Shown here: positions 45,334 to 54,897 of the stretch, piece after piece
Numbering within the stretch: the stretch's first letter is position 1
How the letters are laid out: every line of letters starts with the position of its first letter
Notes under the pieces: model-generated
What the model was told of the DNA's origin: nothing
The model's input: the letters and a program-made list of their open reading frames with translations, nothing else
Database searches by the model: none
Position numbers and translations under genes: made by a program
DNA from: Lachnospiraceae bacterium
GTDB taxonomy: Bacteria; Bacillota; Clostridia; Lachnospirales; Lachnospiraceae
Direction: 5' to 3'
Length of the DNA: 64,000 bases
Assembly (NCBI GenBank): GCA_024684085.1
Contig: JAIKXM010000012.1
Coordinates: forward strand, 1-64,000

Positions 45334-46101
45334 TTACTTCAACCCGTATACTGCCTTGCTGTCAAAATAATCTCTGTACTCGGTAAAATCTTTACACTCA
45401 TTATCAATGCTCTCAATGAGTTCCTGCTCTTTTTCCCGGATAAGAGACTTGTAATTATCAAAATTATCATACCCTTTCTTGGTCCATGCAAATGGATGGA
45501 CCAGGATCTGAACCTTATCATGACCTGCGATATTGGCAGCATCAGGATAACCGTATCTCCAGATGTGATTGGCATCGGACATATACTTAACAGCCACCGG
45601 AGTATCATCGGTTACATTCTCGGCAAAGGTAAAGAAATCATTCTGATAAGCATTAATGATCCCCTTAAGCTTGATATTCTCTCTGAGAACGTCCTTGGAA
45701 GGTCTGTGAATGGAAAAGGTATCGATCTTGAAGCCGAACATCTCTGTCAGGATATTCATCTCCTTCACGATCCTCTCTCTTATCATATCCATATCAGTCA
45801 GACCGTTAAGCGCATAATGAAGCCCTATTGTCTGACCTCTTTCATGCATATCCTTGATCATATCCATATTCTTACGTGAAAGGATATTGTAGGAATTGTT
45901 GGTCCACTGGAAGAAATATGTAGATGTAAAATCCATACTCTCCTCGACCTTGGAAAGAGCATATGCCCTTTCAACACTGTATTCCACATCATGTCGCATA
46001 ATGCAGAACTTATCCTTACCTATCGCATCCTTGAATGAACAATACCTCCCCGATTCCTTGAGGAGTCGTATTATCTCTCTGTAATCTTCATATGAGAACA
46101 T
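45334..46101 (-). CDS. Polysaccharide-deacetylase-like protein
   Basis: This 255-residue protein resembles the NodB-fold deacetylases. CIMRHDVEYSVERA (residues 33-46) gives the HD metal-binding pair, and GQTIGLHYALNG gives a later histidine. The classical HxxxH motif is not complete, so catalysis is uncertain. It may remove an acetyl group from a glycan sugar, which would free an amine for the formyltransferase in the same operon. A start ATG at 46101 has no strong ribosome binding site. Confidence 0.75.
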   Translation of the reverse strand: MFSYEDYREIIRLLKESGRYCSFKDAIGKDKFCIMRHDVEYSVERAYALSKVEESMDFTSTYFFQWTNNSYNILSRKNMDMIKDMHERGQTIGLHYALNGLTDMDMIRERIVKEMNILTEMFGFKIDTFSIHRPSKDVLRENIKLKGIINAYQNDFFTFAENVTDDTPVAVKYMSDANHIWRYGYPDAANIAGHDKVQILVHPFAWTKKGYDNFDNYKSLIREKEQELIESIDNECKDFTEYRDYFDSKAVYGLK

Positions 46102-46148
46102 TATCCAAACCTCGCTTTTTTACGAACTATTCCTATCTGTGATAATGC

Positions 46149-46169
46149 GAGATACCTTCGCGGTATCTC
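46149..46169. other. Small perfect hairpin in the spacer
   Basis: GAGATACC pairs perfectly with GGTATCTC over a five-base loop. No T tract follows on the minus strand, so it is not a clear terminator. It may stabilise or pause the transcript between the GT4 and deacetylase-like genes. Confidence 0.5.
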
Positions 46170-46247
46170 CCTTACCTTCCCTTATTAACGTCTGCAATCG
46201 GATCTTCTATGATCCCCGGTATGCGATCACTGCCGCAGAAGCGTTGA

Positions 46248-47363
46248 TCACTTTGACTTCTTGGCAGTTATCACTTCCTCGATATACTGCTTCCAGCAGG
46301 CTATCACGGCCTCACTGTTGATATCCTTACTTATAAGTCTTGCCTTCTCGCCCAGGGAAGCGGCAAACTCCTTATCCTCTATCAGTCTGCATATGGCCTC
46401 AGTCATAGCTTCCGCATCATCCATAGGTATGAGCAGACCATTCTCTCCACTTTGAATGACTGTTCTCGGTCCTCCGCAGGGACAATCGGTAGCAATGACC
46501 GGAAGCCCCATGGTCATAGCCTCAAGAAGTGAGTTGGGCATACCTTCAAAATTGGAAGAAAGAACGTATATCTCTCCCTTGGGCAATTCCTTCTCCAGTT
46601 CATCACAGCCACCCATCAGATGCACATATCCCGATGCATCATTCTCGGCGATGATACTCTCAAGGATCTCCCTGGTACCGTCATGCGAATCAGGTCCGTA
46701 TATCTTAAGACAATAATCCGGATGTCTCTTATGCACCTCCAAAAATGCCCTTATGAGCATCGGCTGATTCTTAAAATCCACCAGCCTTGCGGACTGAACA
46801 ATGGCCTTTTCTTTATTCTGCTCCACCGGAATATTAAGATACTTATCATTGACAGGATTGAGTATTATCCTGCTGTTATTGCGTATATAATCCGGGAAGA
46901 AATCCCTCTGTCCCTCTGTCTGGAAGACACTTCCGTCTGCCCTCGGATAAGTAAGGGGTATCATTATCTTATCCACGGGGCGGTCATAATGCCCTACGGG
47001 ATCTGTTCTTACCGCGATGATGACCGGCACCTCCGGCATATCCCTTGTGGTCATGAGCGCCCTGTAATTGGCATTCTGCGCGAAGGCTATCACCACATCC
47101 GGCTTCTCTTCCTTGATGCACTCCTTAAGATACTTGATCCTGAGCAATACCTTGGCAGCCCTGGATCTGTTCTCATCCGACTCCTTAGGGCCTACGATGA
47201 CCCTCTTAACTCTTTCATCGAGGGCGAATTCATTCTCACCCTTCCATTCGGTGGCAACCACCACTTCTTCACCGTCGCGGGCAAAGGCATTGGCCAGAGT
47301 CGATACAACTCTTTCGGCCCCTCCCTGCTCCAGACAATTCAAGTGAAATAATATCTTTCTCAC
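46248..47363 (-). CDS. Family 4 glycosyltransferase
   Basis: This 371-residue GT-B enzyme has NCLEQGGAERVVSTL at residues 9-23 and SSNFEGMPNSLLEAMTMGLP as the E-x7-E block, followed by DCPCGGPRTVI. The start is GTG with GGAG eight bases upstream. Its closest relatives within the window are the GT4s at 52671 and 62582, which share the DCPxGG motif. Confidence 0.93.
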   Translation of the reverse strand: MRKILFHLNCLEQGGAERVVSTLANAFARDGEEVVVATEWKGENEFALDERVKRVIVGPKESDENRSRAAKVLLRIKYLKECIKEEKPDVVIAFAQNANYRALMTTRDMPEVPVIIAVRTDPVGHYDRPVDKIMIPLTYPRADGSVFQTEGQRDFFPDYIRNNSRIILNPVNDKYLNIPVEQNKEKAIVQSARLVDFKNQPMLIRAFLEVHKRHPDYCLKIYGPDSHDGTREILESIIAENDASGYVHLMGGCDELEKELPKGEIYVLSSNFEGMPNSLLEAMTMGLPVIATDCPCGGPRTVIQSGENGLLIPMDDAEAMTEAICRLIEDKEFAASLGEKARLISKDINSEAVIACWKQYIEEVITAKKSK

Positions 47364-47423
47364 GTTTTATTCTCCGTAAATTAATATACATATGCATCAT
47401 TATACGCATATTTCAGGATCATC

Positions 47424-48383
47424 TTAATACAACAGCATGCGAGGTCTTAATTCCATCTCACATTCATACTCATCGATGATAATCGACCCGTCCACCGTCC
47501 TGATGATGGGCTTACCATCGAAGATATCGACGATCTCCCCCGGTGCATATTCCGAGAGGTCGATACTGTCATCAAACGGATGTGCCCTCCAGATCCGTAT
47601 GAGATTGTCATCCGTCTGTTCCGGAAGGGCCCCGATCTCATTCTCTTTTGCAACATAAGCAAATGCTCCGGGAAAAGGTGCAGCGACTCCGCGTATAAGA
47701 TTATATATATCTCTCGTCCTGCCGCGCAGATCAACCTTGCCATCCTTGGCCGTACGCTTCTCATACCACGAATCATAATCCTTCGACTCGGTTCTGATAT
47801 CGATACTGCCCTTCTCATAAGCGGTCAGGAGCCTCTTAATCAGCCTCTTGCTGCACATCATATTCTTATACTGACATGTTCTGATATCATCATGTTCATT
47901 GATACGGAAGGTCTCGGTTCCGAATATATTCGGACTGTCAGCCTTCTCATCATATCTGAAAAGATTCAGATTAAAGCGCTCATCTCCCAAAATGATCGAC
48001 CAGTTCAACGGCGAACGGCCTCTTCCGAAGGGAAGATATCCGCAGTTACCATGGAAACCGTATACACCGAATCTGAAGGCATTGAGTACTTCCGGAGGTA
48101 CAAGTCTCTGCCAGCCCATAGAAATACCTATATCAAATTCATTATTGCGTATAAGGTCAACGGTCTTCTCATCCGTCAGATAATAGCTGTCGGCTTCATG
48201 CACCTGGATCCCGTACTTCTCTGTAAGGAATGACAGGCCCTTATATCCCGATACCTGATTCTTCCTGGTGACCTCGGGGGAAATGGTAATGACCAGATCC
48301 ACCGGGCATATATTCCTTGTAATATATTCAATAATATTCTCTGATGTATCCTTAACTCCAAATACTACAACTCTGTAATGCAT
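47424..48383 (-). CDS. Formyltransferase-like enzyme (sugar N-formyltransferase candidate)
   Basis: This 319-residue protein has the methionyl-tRNA/ArnA formyltransferase fold: VVVFGVKD start, the YGFHGNCGYLPFGRGRSPLN block at residues 108-127, and a C-terminal beta domain. In the family Asn-x-His-...-Asp form the site. Here His111 and Asp residues near 145-149 remain, but the Asn position is Gly109. Amino-sugar N-formylation is plausible in this locus. The ATG at 48383 has GAGGA five bases upstream. Confidence 0.8.
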   Translation of the reverse strand: MHYRVVVFGVKDTSENIIEYITRNICPVDLVITISPEVTRKNQVSGYKGLSFLTEKYGIQVHEADSYYLTDEKTVDLIRNNEFDIGISMGWQRLVPPEVLNAFRFGVYGFHGNCGYLPFGRGRSPLNWSIILGDERFNLNLFRYDEKADSPNIFGTETFRINEHDDIRTCQYKNMMCSKRLIKRLLTAYEKGSIDIRTESKDYDSWYEKRTAKDGKVDLRGRTRDIYNLIRGVAAPFPGAFAYVAKENEIGALPEQTDDNLIRIWRAHPFDDSIDLSEYAPGEIVDIFDGKPIIRTVDGSIIIDEYECEMELRPRMLLY

Positions 48384-48440
48384 TGAATCCTCTTCCCTAA
48401 CGTTCCTTATGCGGCACAACAAATACCCACTCTGGGCGTA

Positions 48441-48470
48441 ATTATACCATATCCGCTCATATGCTTGCCA
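48441..48470 (-). promoter_or_regulatory. Promoter for the formyltransferase operon
   Basis: On the minus strand a perfect TATAAT (48441-48446) has TGGCAA (48465-48470) 18 bases upstream. It would drive the genes from 48383 to 43442. Confidence 0.55.
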
Positions 48471-48491
48471 CTTTAATATATCTGTTGTCTA

Positions 48492-48520
48492 TGGATTTTT
48501 ATATATAAAAACTTTATAAT
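48492..48520 (+). promoter_or_regulatory. Promoter for the second MBOAT gene pair
   Basis: A perfect TATAAT (48515-48520) has a weak TGGATT 17 bases upstream, in a strongly A+T-rich stretch back to back with the minus-strand promoter. Confidence 0.45.
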
Positions 48521-48595
48521 ATAAAAGGCTGTTTTTTGATTCACAACAACATCAACGAATGTTACAGGATTTTAAATCCCGAATAATGGAGTAAT

Positions 48596-50074
48596 ATGCT
48601 TTTTAATTCGATCCAATACATATTGTTTTTACCGATAATGGTGATCATCTATTATATGATCCCTGCAACCAAACTAAAGAATATCTGGCTTCTGGTCGGA
48701 AGCTATTTCTTTTACATGAACTGGAATCCGGCATACGCCTTGCTGTTACTGACGGCAACGCTGGTAACATATTCAGGCGGACTGATCCTTAATACCCTTA
48801 AAGAAAAGGGTCTGAATACATATCGCAGGCCCTGTCTGATCATCTGCCTGATCATCAATCTCGGCATACTGTGTTTCTTCAAATATCTTGTGATGTTCGT
48901 TGCCTATCTCAATAAGGCACTCAGCATCCTGAACATTTCTGAATTGTCGATCTCCCGGGATATCATTCTCCCGGTAGGTATCTCCTTTTTTACATTGCAA
49001 TCTATCGGATATCTGATCGATGTATACCGCGAGGACATTCCCGCAGAGAAGTCTTTTACGACATACGCTCTTTTCGTTTCTTTCTTCCCGCAGCTGGTGG
49101 CAGGACCGATAGAGCGTTCCCGGAATCTGCTCTCTCAGCTAAAGGAGCCAAAGCGCTTCTCATACCGGTTTTTCCAGAAAGGTCTCCTCTGGATCATTTA
49201 CGGTCTGATGGTAAAAATGGTAATAGCCGATAACCTTTCGGTCTTTGTTGACGCAGTCTATTCAGATCCCTCAACCTATGAAGGATGGTATATCGTTGCT
49301 GCTACCTTCGCCTTTTCACTGCAGATATATTGTGACTTTTACGGTTACTCGATAATCGCAAAAGGCTCCGCTTATCTGCTTGGCATCGAACTTATGAGCA
49401 ATTTTGAAAGTCCCTACTATTCCGGATCTGTCAAGGAATTCTGGAGACGATGGCATATATCACTGTCCACATGGTTCAGAGATTATCTGTATATTCCCCT
49501 CGGCGGTAATAAAAAAGGCCGGATACGTAAGAACATCAATCTGATAATCGTTTTCCTTATCAGCGGTTTATGGCACGGTGCCTCAATGTCCTTTGTTTTC
49601 TGGGGGTTCCTTAACGGCTTATACCAGGTGATCGCCAATATAAGAGACAGGATCGGGCTCAAACTGAAAGGCGGCAGCGATCTCTTCTGTAACAGGATCA
49701 TAAAGACGACAGGCACTTTCATACTGATCACTTTCAGCTGGATCCCTTTCAGAGCAGGTACAGGAGCTGAGACAAGAAGGATCATCTCACATATGATCTT
49801 CGCTTTGGATAATTACGACATCATCAACCTCAAAGACATCATCGGCATGTGGGATCTGTTGCCTGCAAAAATGGCTGCAGGAGCTCTTCTCGGAGTTCTG
49901 ATCCTTGGGATAGTAGACTATCTTAAATATCATAAGAAGCAGGTAGTCGATAAGATACTGGAGCAATCCTTATGGTTCAGATATATTGTATATATACTTC
50001 TGATCCTGTTTATACTCAACTGCGGATGCTACGGCAGCGCTAACGCCGGACAGTTTATATATTTCCAGTTTTAG
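48596..50074 (+). CDS. MBOAT O-acyltransferase (AlgI-like)
   Basis: This 492-residue polytopic enzyme has SVKEFWRRWHISLSTWFRDY and ISGLWHGASMSFVFWG, the AlgI signature with the catalytic His. VAGPIERSRNLL is also typical of AlgI/PatA-type O-acetyltransferases. It pairs with the SGNH gene 160 bases downstream and would acetylate the exported glycan. GGAG lies before the ATG. Unlike the MBOAT at 34538, it has no carrier protein next to it. Confidence 0.93.
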   Translation: MLFNSIQYILFLPIMVIIYYMIPATKLKNIWLLVGSYFFYMNWNPAYALLLLTATLVTYSGGLILNTLKEKGLNTYRRPCLIICLIINLGILCFFKYLVMFVAYLNKALSILNISELSISRDIILPVGISFFTLQSIGYLIDVYREDIPAEKSFTTYALFVSFFPQLVAGPIERSRNLLSQLKEPKRFSYRFFQKGLLWIIYGLMVKMVIADNLSVFVDAVYSDPSTYEGWYIVAATFAFSLQIYCDFYGYSIIAKGSAYLLGIELMSNFESPYYSGSVKEFWRRWHISLSTWFRDYLYIPLGGNKKGRIRKNINLIIVFLISGLWHGASMSFVFWGFLNGLYQVIANIRDRIGLKLKGGSDLFCNRIIKTTGTFILITFSWIPFRAGTGAETRRIISHMIFALDNYDIINLKDIIGMWDLLPAKMAAGALLGVLILGIVDYLKYHKKQVVDKILEQSLWFRYIVYILLILFILNCGCYGSANAGQFIYFQF

Positions 50075-50112
50075 TCCTCCGACTTTCTAATGGTTCCTGT
50101 TTTATACCTTAA

Positions 50113-50187
50113 CAGGCCGGTTTCGGCACCGGCCACACGCAGGCTGTTTTCGACACCGGCACCCGGCAGACCGGTTCCGATATCAAC
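50113..50187. repeat. 27-bp imperfect tandem repeat, three copies
   Basis: Units start at 50113, 50140 and 50167 with CAGGCCGGTTTCGGCACCGG-type sequence. They fill the spacer between the MBOAT and SGNH genes. Unlike several other spacers, I cannot trace them to the upstream gene's end. Confidence 0.65.
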
Positions 50188-50235
50188 CCCCGTAACATTT
50201 TATTAATCTATTAACGTATTAGGATAAGTTAAGCT

Positions 50236-51288
50236 ATGAAGATCATATTAAAAAGACTGCTCACGGTCGTTGTCGGTTTTATCCTGTTGATGACCTGTAT
50301 TATACACCTGACATACATGGTAAGAGACTATACCCGTTTATTCGGATTCTACGATCTGGATAAGAACTCAGTGGATGTTGTTTTTGTGGGAACCAGTGTT
50401 ACATTTTCTTCCTTCATGCCAATGGAAGCCTGGAAGGAATACGGGATAGTAGCGTATGATTACTGCACAAATGTTCAATATGAGAACTCACTGCGATACT
50501 CTCTTGCAGATATCGAACGTACCCAGTCTCCGGAATTGATAATGGTTGACATAACTCCTTTTCTGTATGCGCATTATGCCGGCAACGAGACCTGGAACGA
50601 CGATTACTATGAACTGTTCACAAAATGCAATCTGGACAGCAGAAAATATACTCTCGACAGATTTGCATTGGTATATGAAATAAATAAAGATCTCCACGGA
50701 TCTGTTGTTGACTACTTATATTATTATTTCGATATAGCCCGTTACCATACCAACAATATCTCCTTCGATCATATAGATAATGCTGAAAAAGATATCAATC
50801 GCGGTTACGGTTATCTGGATCATAACGGAGGTGATAAATTCGCCATAGAAGATCTGATAACTGATGACGGGCATAAAGTTGAGCTCAGTGAACGCGAGCA
50901 ATATTATCTTGATAAACTGCTGATCAAGGCAGCGGAGATGGACAGTAATATTGTCTTCTACTGTCCTCCGATCTATTTTAAAGACCCCGATGCATTTGGC
51001 AAAAAGAATTATCTGAAAGACTATATAGCCGATCAGGGCTTTACCTTTGCAGATTTTTCGGGATACACGGAGAAGATCGGACTGGATCCCAAAACCGACC
51101 TTTGGAGTTATGATCATTTTGATGCCCTTGGAGCTCAAAAAGTCACCCGGCTTCTCAGCGAATACATAAAAGATAATTACAATATCCCGGACAGACGTAA
51201 TGACGCCGAATTTGACTATATGAATGATGATTATGTCGAATGGGAAGCACTGCTGGAAGAATATCAAGAAACCGACAGGAGTAAGTGA
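50236..51288 (+). CDS. SGNH-fold partner of the second MBOAT
   Basis: This 350-residue protein has an N-terminal membrane helix (about residues 8-28), then VFVGTSVTFSSFMPMEAW (nucleophile block) and SYDHFDALGAQKV near residue 298 as the probable catalytic His region. It shares layout with the 36353-37402 protein (KEYGI after block I, C-terminal acidic tail). It probably completes O-acylation outside the membrane. Confidence 0.82.
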   Translation: MKIILKRLLTVVVGFILLMTCIIHLTYMVRDYTRLFGFYDLDKNSVDVVFVGTSVTFSSFMPMEAWKEYGIVAYDYCTNVQYENSLRYSLADIERTQSPELIMVDITPFLYAHYAGNETWNDDYYELFTKCNLDSRKYTLDRFALVYEINKDLHGSVVDYLYYYFDIARYHTNNISFDHIDNAEKDINRGYGYLDHNGGDKFAIEDLITDDGHKVELSEREQYYLDKLLIKAAEMDSNIVFYCPPIYFKDPDAFGKKNYLKDYIADQGFTFADFSGYTEKIGLDPKTDLWSYDHFDALGAQKVTRLLSEYIKDNYNIPDRRNDAEFDYMNDDYVEWEALLEEYQETDRSK

Positions 51289-51295
51289 TAAAAAG

Positions 51296-51324
51296 AAAAG
51301 GCTGCCGCAAAGCGACAGCCTTTT
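51296..51324. terminator. Bidirectional terminator between convergent genes
   Basis: AAAAGGCTG pairs with CAGCCTTTT, and an inner CGC / GCG stem lies in the loop. A tracts and T tracts flank both sides, so it serves the plus-strand SGNH gene and the minus-strand dehydrogenase gene. Confidence 0.9.
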
Positions 51325-51331
51325 ATCATCT

Positions 51332-52648
51332 TTACAATCTCCAGTAACTGTACTCATCACCCGAATACTGTGACTTATCCAACAGGCCCTTGATATCAGC
51401 CAATACCTTGATCTTATTATCCTTCTTGAAGAATCCGTCGATATCTTCCCTGGTAAGCTTCAGGAACTCATCATGAGCCACTGCAACTATTACCGCATCC
51501 ATATCTTTGACATCTTCCATGGTGCCGAAATCGATCCCGTACAGCCTCTTGGCCTCGGCCGCATCAGCAGTGGTATCAACAACGGTCGGAACAATACCAA
51601 ACTCACCCAGTTCATTGTAGATATCTATTATCTTGGTATTACGTGTATCCGGACAGTTCTCCTTGAAGGTGAATCCGAGAATAGCCACGGATGCATCCTT
51701 GATGGGAAGATCTGCCGCTATCATCTTCTTAACAACCGATTCTGCCACATACTTACCCATATCATCATTGATACGACGACCTGAAAGAATGATCTGGCTG
51801 TGATATCCAAGCTGTTCAGCCTTATATGTAAGATAATAAGGATCTACTCCTATACAATGTCCGCCTACGAGACCGGGATAAAACTTAAGGAAGTTCCACT
51901 TGGTACCTGCTGCCTCCAGGACTGACTTGGTATCTATGCCCATCTTATCGAATATGATGGATAATTCGTTCATAAATGCTATATTGATATCTCTCTGGCT
52001 GTTCTCGATGACCTTGGCAGCCTCAGCCACCTTGATGGACTCAGCCCTGTGAACACCGGCCTCCACAACAAGCTCGTATACCTTAGCGACTTCATCAAGA
52101 GTCTCGGCATCCATACCGGATACGATCTTGGTGATAGTCTCAAGCCTGTGAACCTTATCACCGGGGTTGATCCTCTCGGGGGAATAACCGATCTTAAAAT
52201 CGACCCCACACTTAAGTCCCGATTCTTTTTCCAGAATGGGAACGCATATATCTTCGGTAACTCCGGGATAAACCGTTGATTCGAAGACAACTATCGAGCC
52301 CTTAGTCAGATTACGGCCGAGTATCCTGCTGGCACCTTCAACCGGAGTAAGATCCGGTGTATGATCATCATTGACAGGTGTGGGAACGGCAACAATATGG
52401 AACCTGGCTTCGCGAAGCTTAGTCTCATCGGAAGTGAATTCCACTTTGGTATCCCTTATCACATCATTGCCCACCTCATTGGTAGGATCAATACCGCTCT
52501 TATAGAGATCTATCTTAGCGGAATTAAGATCATAACCGATAACACCAACCTTACGGGCAAAAGCAACCGCGATGGGCATTCCCACATAGCCGAGTCCGAC
52601 CAATGCTATCTTCTCTTCACCCTTAACAATCTTCTCGTATAAACTCAT
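51332..52648 (-). CDS. UDP-N-acetylhexosamine 6-dehydrogenase (WbpA/TviB type)
   Basis: This 438-residue NAD-dependent dehydrogenase oxidises C6 of a UDP-sugar to a uronic acid. LVGLGYVGMPIAVAF (residues 16-30) binds NAD, the catalytic Cys265 lies in GGHCIGVDPYY, and GFTFKENCPDTRNTK is the C-terminal UDP-sugar block. Sequence style matches the UDP-GlcNAc/GalNAc branch rather than UDP-glucose dehydrogenase. Its product would be a substrate for amidation by the AsnB-type proteins. AGAGGA precedes the ATG. Confidence 0.93.
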   Translation of the reverse strand: MSLYEKIVKGEEKIALVGLGYVGMPIAVAFARKVGVIGYDLNSAKIDLYKSGIDPTNEVGNDVIRDTKVEFTSDETKLREARFHIVAVPTPVNDDHTPDLTPVEGASRILGRNLTKGSIVVFESTVYPGVTEDICVPILEKESGLKCGVDFKIGYSPERINPGDKVHRLETITKIVSGMDAETLDEVAKVYELVVEAGVHRAESIKVAEAAKVIENSQRDINIAFMNELSIIFDKMGIDTKSVLEAAGTKWNFLKFYPGLVGGHCIGVDPYYLTYKAEQLGYHSQIILSGRRINDDMGKYVAESVVKKMIAADLPIKDASVAILGFTFKENCPDTRNTKIIDIYNELGEFGIVPTVVDTTADAAEAKRLYGIDFGTMEDVKDMDAVIVAVAHDEFLKLTREDIDGFFKKDNKIKVLADIKGLLDKSQYSGDEYSYWRL

Positions 52649-52670
52649 AATTCATCCTCTGTTCCTGCTG

Positions 52671-53762
52671 TTACTTCACAGCTTCATACCATTCTTCGGC
52701 AACCTTCCGGACACTTGCCACTTCTCTGATGTTCACGGCTTCCCGGGCAAATGACGCTGCAAGAGCATCATCCTCCGCTATCCTGAAGAAAGCGTCTGTC
52801 AGGGCATCTTCATCGCCCACAGGTATCAATATACCATTTCGGCCTGAATTAATCAACATAGCGCTTCCGCCTATGGGACAATCCGTCGCTATGACAGGTA
52901 CTCCTCCGGCCAGGGCTTCCATAATGGAATTGGATATTCCTTCCGAAGTGGATGTCGATACATATATATATGAGTGATTGATCTCAGCTCTTATATCATC
53001 CGTGAACCCCGGAAGACGGATCTTATCTTCACGGCCAAGACTCTTGATCTCTTCTCTGAGACTCTCTTCCAATTCACCTTTACCGAAGATATCCAGAGTA
53101 TATTCAGGATGCTTCTCCACAAATCTGTCAAAGGCTCTTATCAGCATTGAAAAATCCTTGACGGGTATCAGTCTTCCCGCTGCGATCACTCTCTTAGGTC
53201 TTTCCTCCAGCGGAACGGGAGACTGCTCGATATCATCAAGAGGATTGATGATCACCTTACCCTTGACCCTTACTCTCGGGGGAAAATACTCCATAGCCTG
53301 ATAAGTCTGGAACACTATAGCGTCAGCCTGCATATAGAGAAGATTACGTATGCGATCCATTCTCCCCGTGATGGGTTTATGATTCAACCTTCTCGGATCA
53401 TTTCTCTCGGATACCACAACCCTGTTCTTAAGACCCATGGATGCTATAAGAGTGAATATTCCCGCTACCGTTCCCATTCCTATAACTGCTGCATCGGAAT
53501 GCTCTCTGAAGTAACGGCGCATCCGGGCTATCCGGTTGATCCTTCCCATCAGACTGCCGCCCGTGGCTCCCGACAGACTCAGGATCTCGATCCTGCTGTC
53601 AAGCTGATAGGCCACACTATCACCGCCTATCATCAGGATACCTACATCAATACCCTGCTCCGCATAATAATTGGCAAGAACGGAGATAACCCTTTCGGTT
53701 CCTCCTCCTGCCATTGTTATTGTCACAAATATTATATTATCGGGTTTCTGCATAAGTCCCAA
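52671..53762 (-). CDS. Family 4 glycosyltransferase
   Basis: This 363-residue GT-B enzyme has FVTITMAGGGTERVISVLA at the N terminus, and its donor domain contains STSEGISNSIMEALAGGVPV followed by DCPIGG. The start is uncertain. TTG at 53762 has GAGG five bases upstream, while ATG at 53753 has a less well-spaced site. It lies eight bases after the next GT4. Confidence 0.92.
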   Translation of the reverse strand: MGLMQKPDNIIFVTITMAGGGTERVISVLANYYAEQGIDVGILMIGGDSVAYQLDSRIEILSLSGATGGSLMGRINRIARMRRYFREHSDAAVIGMGTVAGIFTLIASMGLKNRVVVSERNDPRRLNHKPITGRMDRIRNLLYMQADAIVFQTYQAMEYFPPRVRVKGKVIINPLDDIEQSPVPLEERPKRVIAAGRLIPVKDFSMLIRAFDRFVEKHPEYTLDIFGKGELEESLREEIKSLGREDKIRLPGFTDDIRAEINHSYIYVSTSTSEGISNSIMEALAGGVPVIATDCPIGGSAMLINSGRNGILIPVGDEDALTDAFFRIAEDDALAASFAREAVNIREVASVRKVAEEWYEAVK

Positions 53763-53769
53763 CTCAACC

Positions 53770-54861
53770 TCACTTGATCAACTGCCTGTATTCGTCTATG
53801 ATGATCTGCCTGTCAAAATGCTCCGCAACAAATGACGCTGCCGCCTTACCCATCGCCTCATGAGCACTCTCATCCAATTGCAGCCATTCCATTATAGTCT
53901 CAGTCAGACTGTCGGCAGACTTTGGTTCACATAACAATCCTGTAACCTTATCTTCCACTATCTCACTGCATCCGGGAACATCACTTGCTATCACAGACCT
54001 GCCACATGCCGAAGCCTCCAGCAGAACATTGGACATACCCTCGTGATAGGTAGGATGAACCACCGCATGACATTCACCGTACAGCGCGTCCATATCCCTT
54101 ACATAACCTCTGTAATCAAGGACACCTCTCTGCACAAGCCCGTTGATCACCGGCTCATATCTGTCCCTGTCTTCCTCTTCGTAATCTCCGGCAAGGACAA
54201 AGGTTACATCCTTTCTTACGGCGGATACCCTGTCCATGGCCTCGAGCAATTCCCCGATACCTTTGTCTTTCATTATTCGAAAAACAGACAGCAATCGGAT
54301 CCCTTTCTTCTCGGAAGGATACTCCTGCACCGTATGGATCTTCACATTCACGCCGGATCCCGGAAGCAACGAACAATTGTTGACGGCAACACCGTGTTCA
54401 TTCATATATCTCATCCCGGCTTCGTTCTGGAAGAAGACTCTCTCAGCTCCTGCAAAAGATACCTTAAGCATCTTCAACAATATCCGGGTCAGGAAGGAAT
54501 CATTCATGATAGCGGTTCCAAGCCCGGTCACATTGCATATACAAGGCGTATGTGTCATCCTGCAGGCCAGTCCCCCGTAGAGGTTGGGCTTGATGGTATA
54601 TGTCAGGACCTTCTCGGGTCTGTATATTCTTATCATACGGATATAATCAAACAAGACCTTGATATCCTTAAAGGGATTCATACCTCTGCGTTCCAGATGA
54701 TAGTCAACGACTTCACAGCCTTCATCGATAAACTTTTGCTTGGAGTTATCATCCGGAAGTGCCAGTATGACTTTATGAGTTCTCAGCAGATCTACTACCA
54801 GTTCGTTACGAAAGGAATAGAGTCCGTCGGAAAAATTAGTCAGTATCAGAATGTTTTTCAT
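53770..54861 (-). CDS. Family 4 glycosyltransferase (EpsD/PglA-like)
   Basis: This 363-residue GT-B enzyme has ILTNFSDGLYSFRNELV at the N terminus, CNVTGLGTAI in the middle and PTYHEGMSNVLLEASACGR as the E-x7-E block. These match the PglA/WbpX-like group that often adds the second sugar to a lipid carrier after a PglF/PglC-type start. No clear ribosome binding site precedes the ATG. A 46-bp repeat lies upstream. Confidence 0.92.
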   Translation of the reverse strand: MKNILILTNFSDGLYSFRNELVVDLLRTHKVILALPDDNSKQKFIDEGCEVVDYHLERRGMNPFKDIKVLFDYIRMIRIYRPEKVLTYTIKPNLYGGLACRMTHTPCICNVTGLGTAIMNDSFLTRILLKMLKVSFAGAERVFFQNEAGMRYMNEHGVAVNNCSLLPGSGVNVKIHTVQEYPSEKKGIRLLSVFRIMKDKGIGELLEAMDRVSAVRKDVTFVLAGDYEEEDRDRYEPVINGLVQRGVLDYRGYVRDMDALYGECHAVVHPTYHEGMSNVLLEASACGRSVIASDVPGCSEIVEDKVTGLLCEPKSADSLTETIMEWLQLDESAHEAMGKAAASFVAEHFDRQIIIDEYRQLIK

Positions 54862-54897
54862 AAGACGTTAAATTAATTGGATCCTAAATCATCGACT

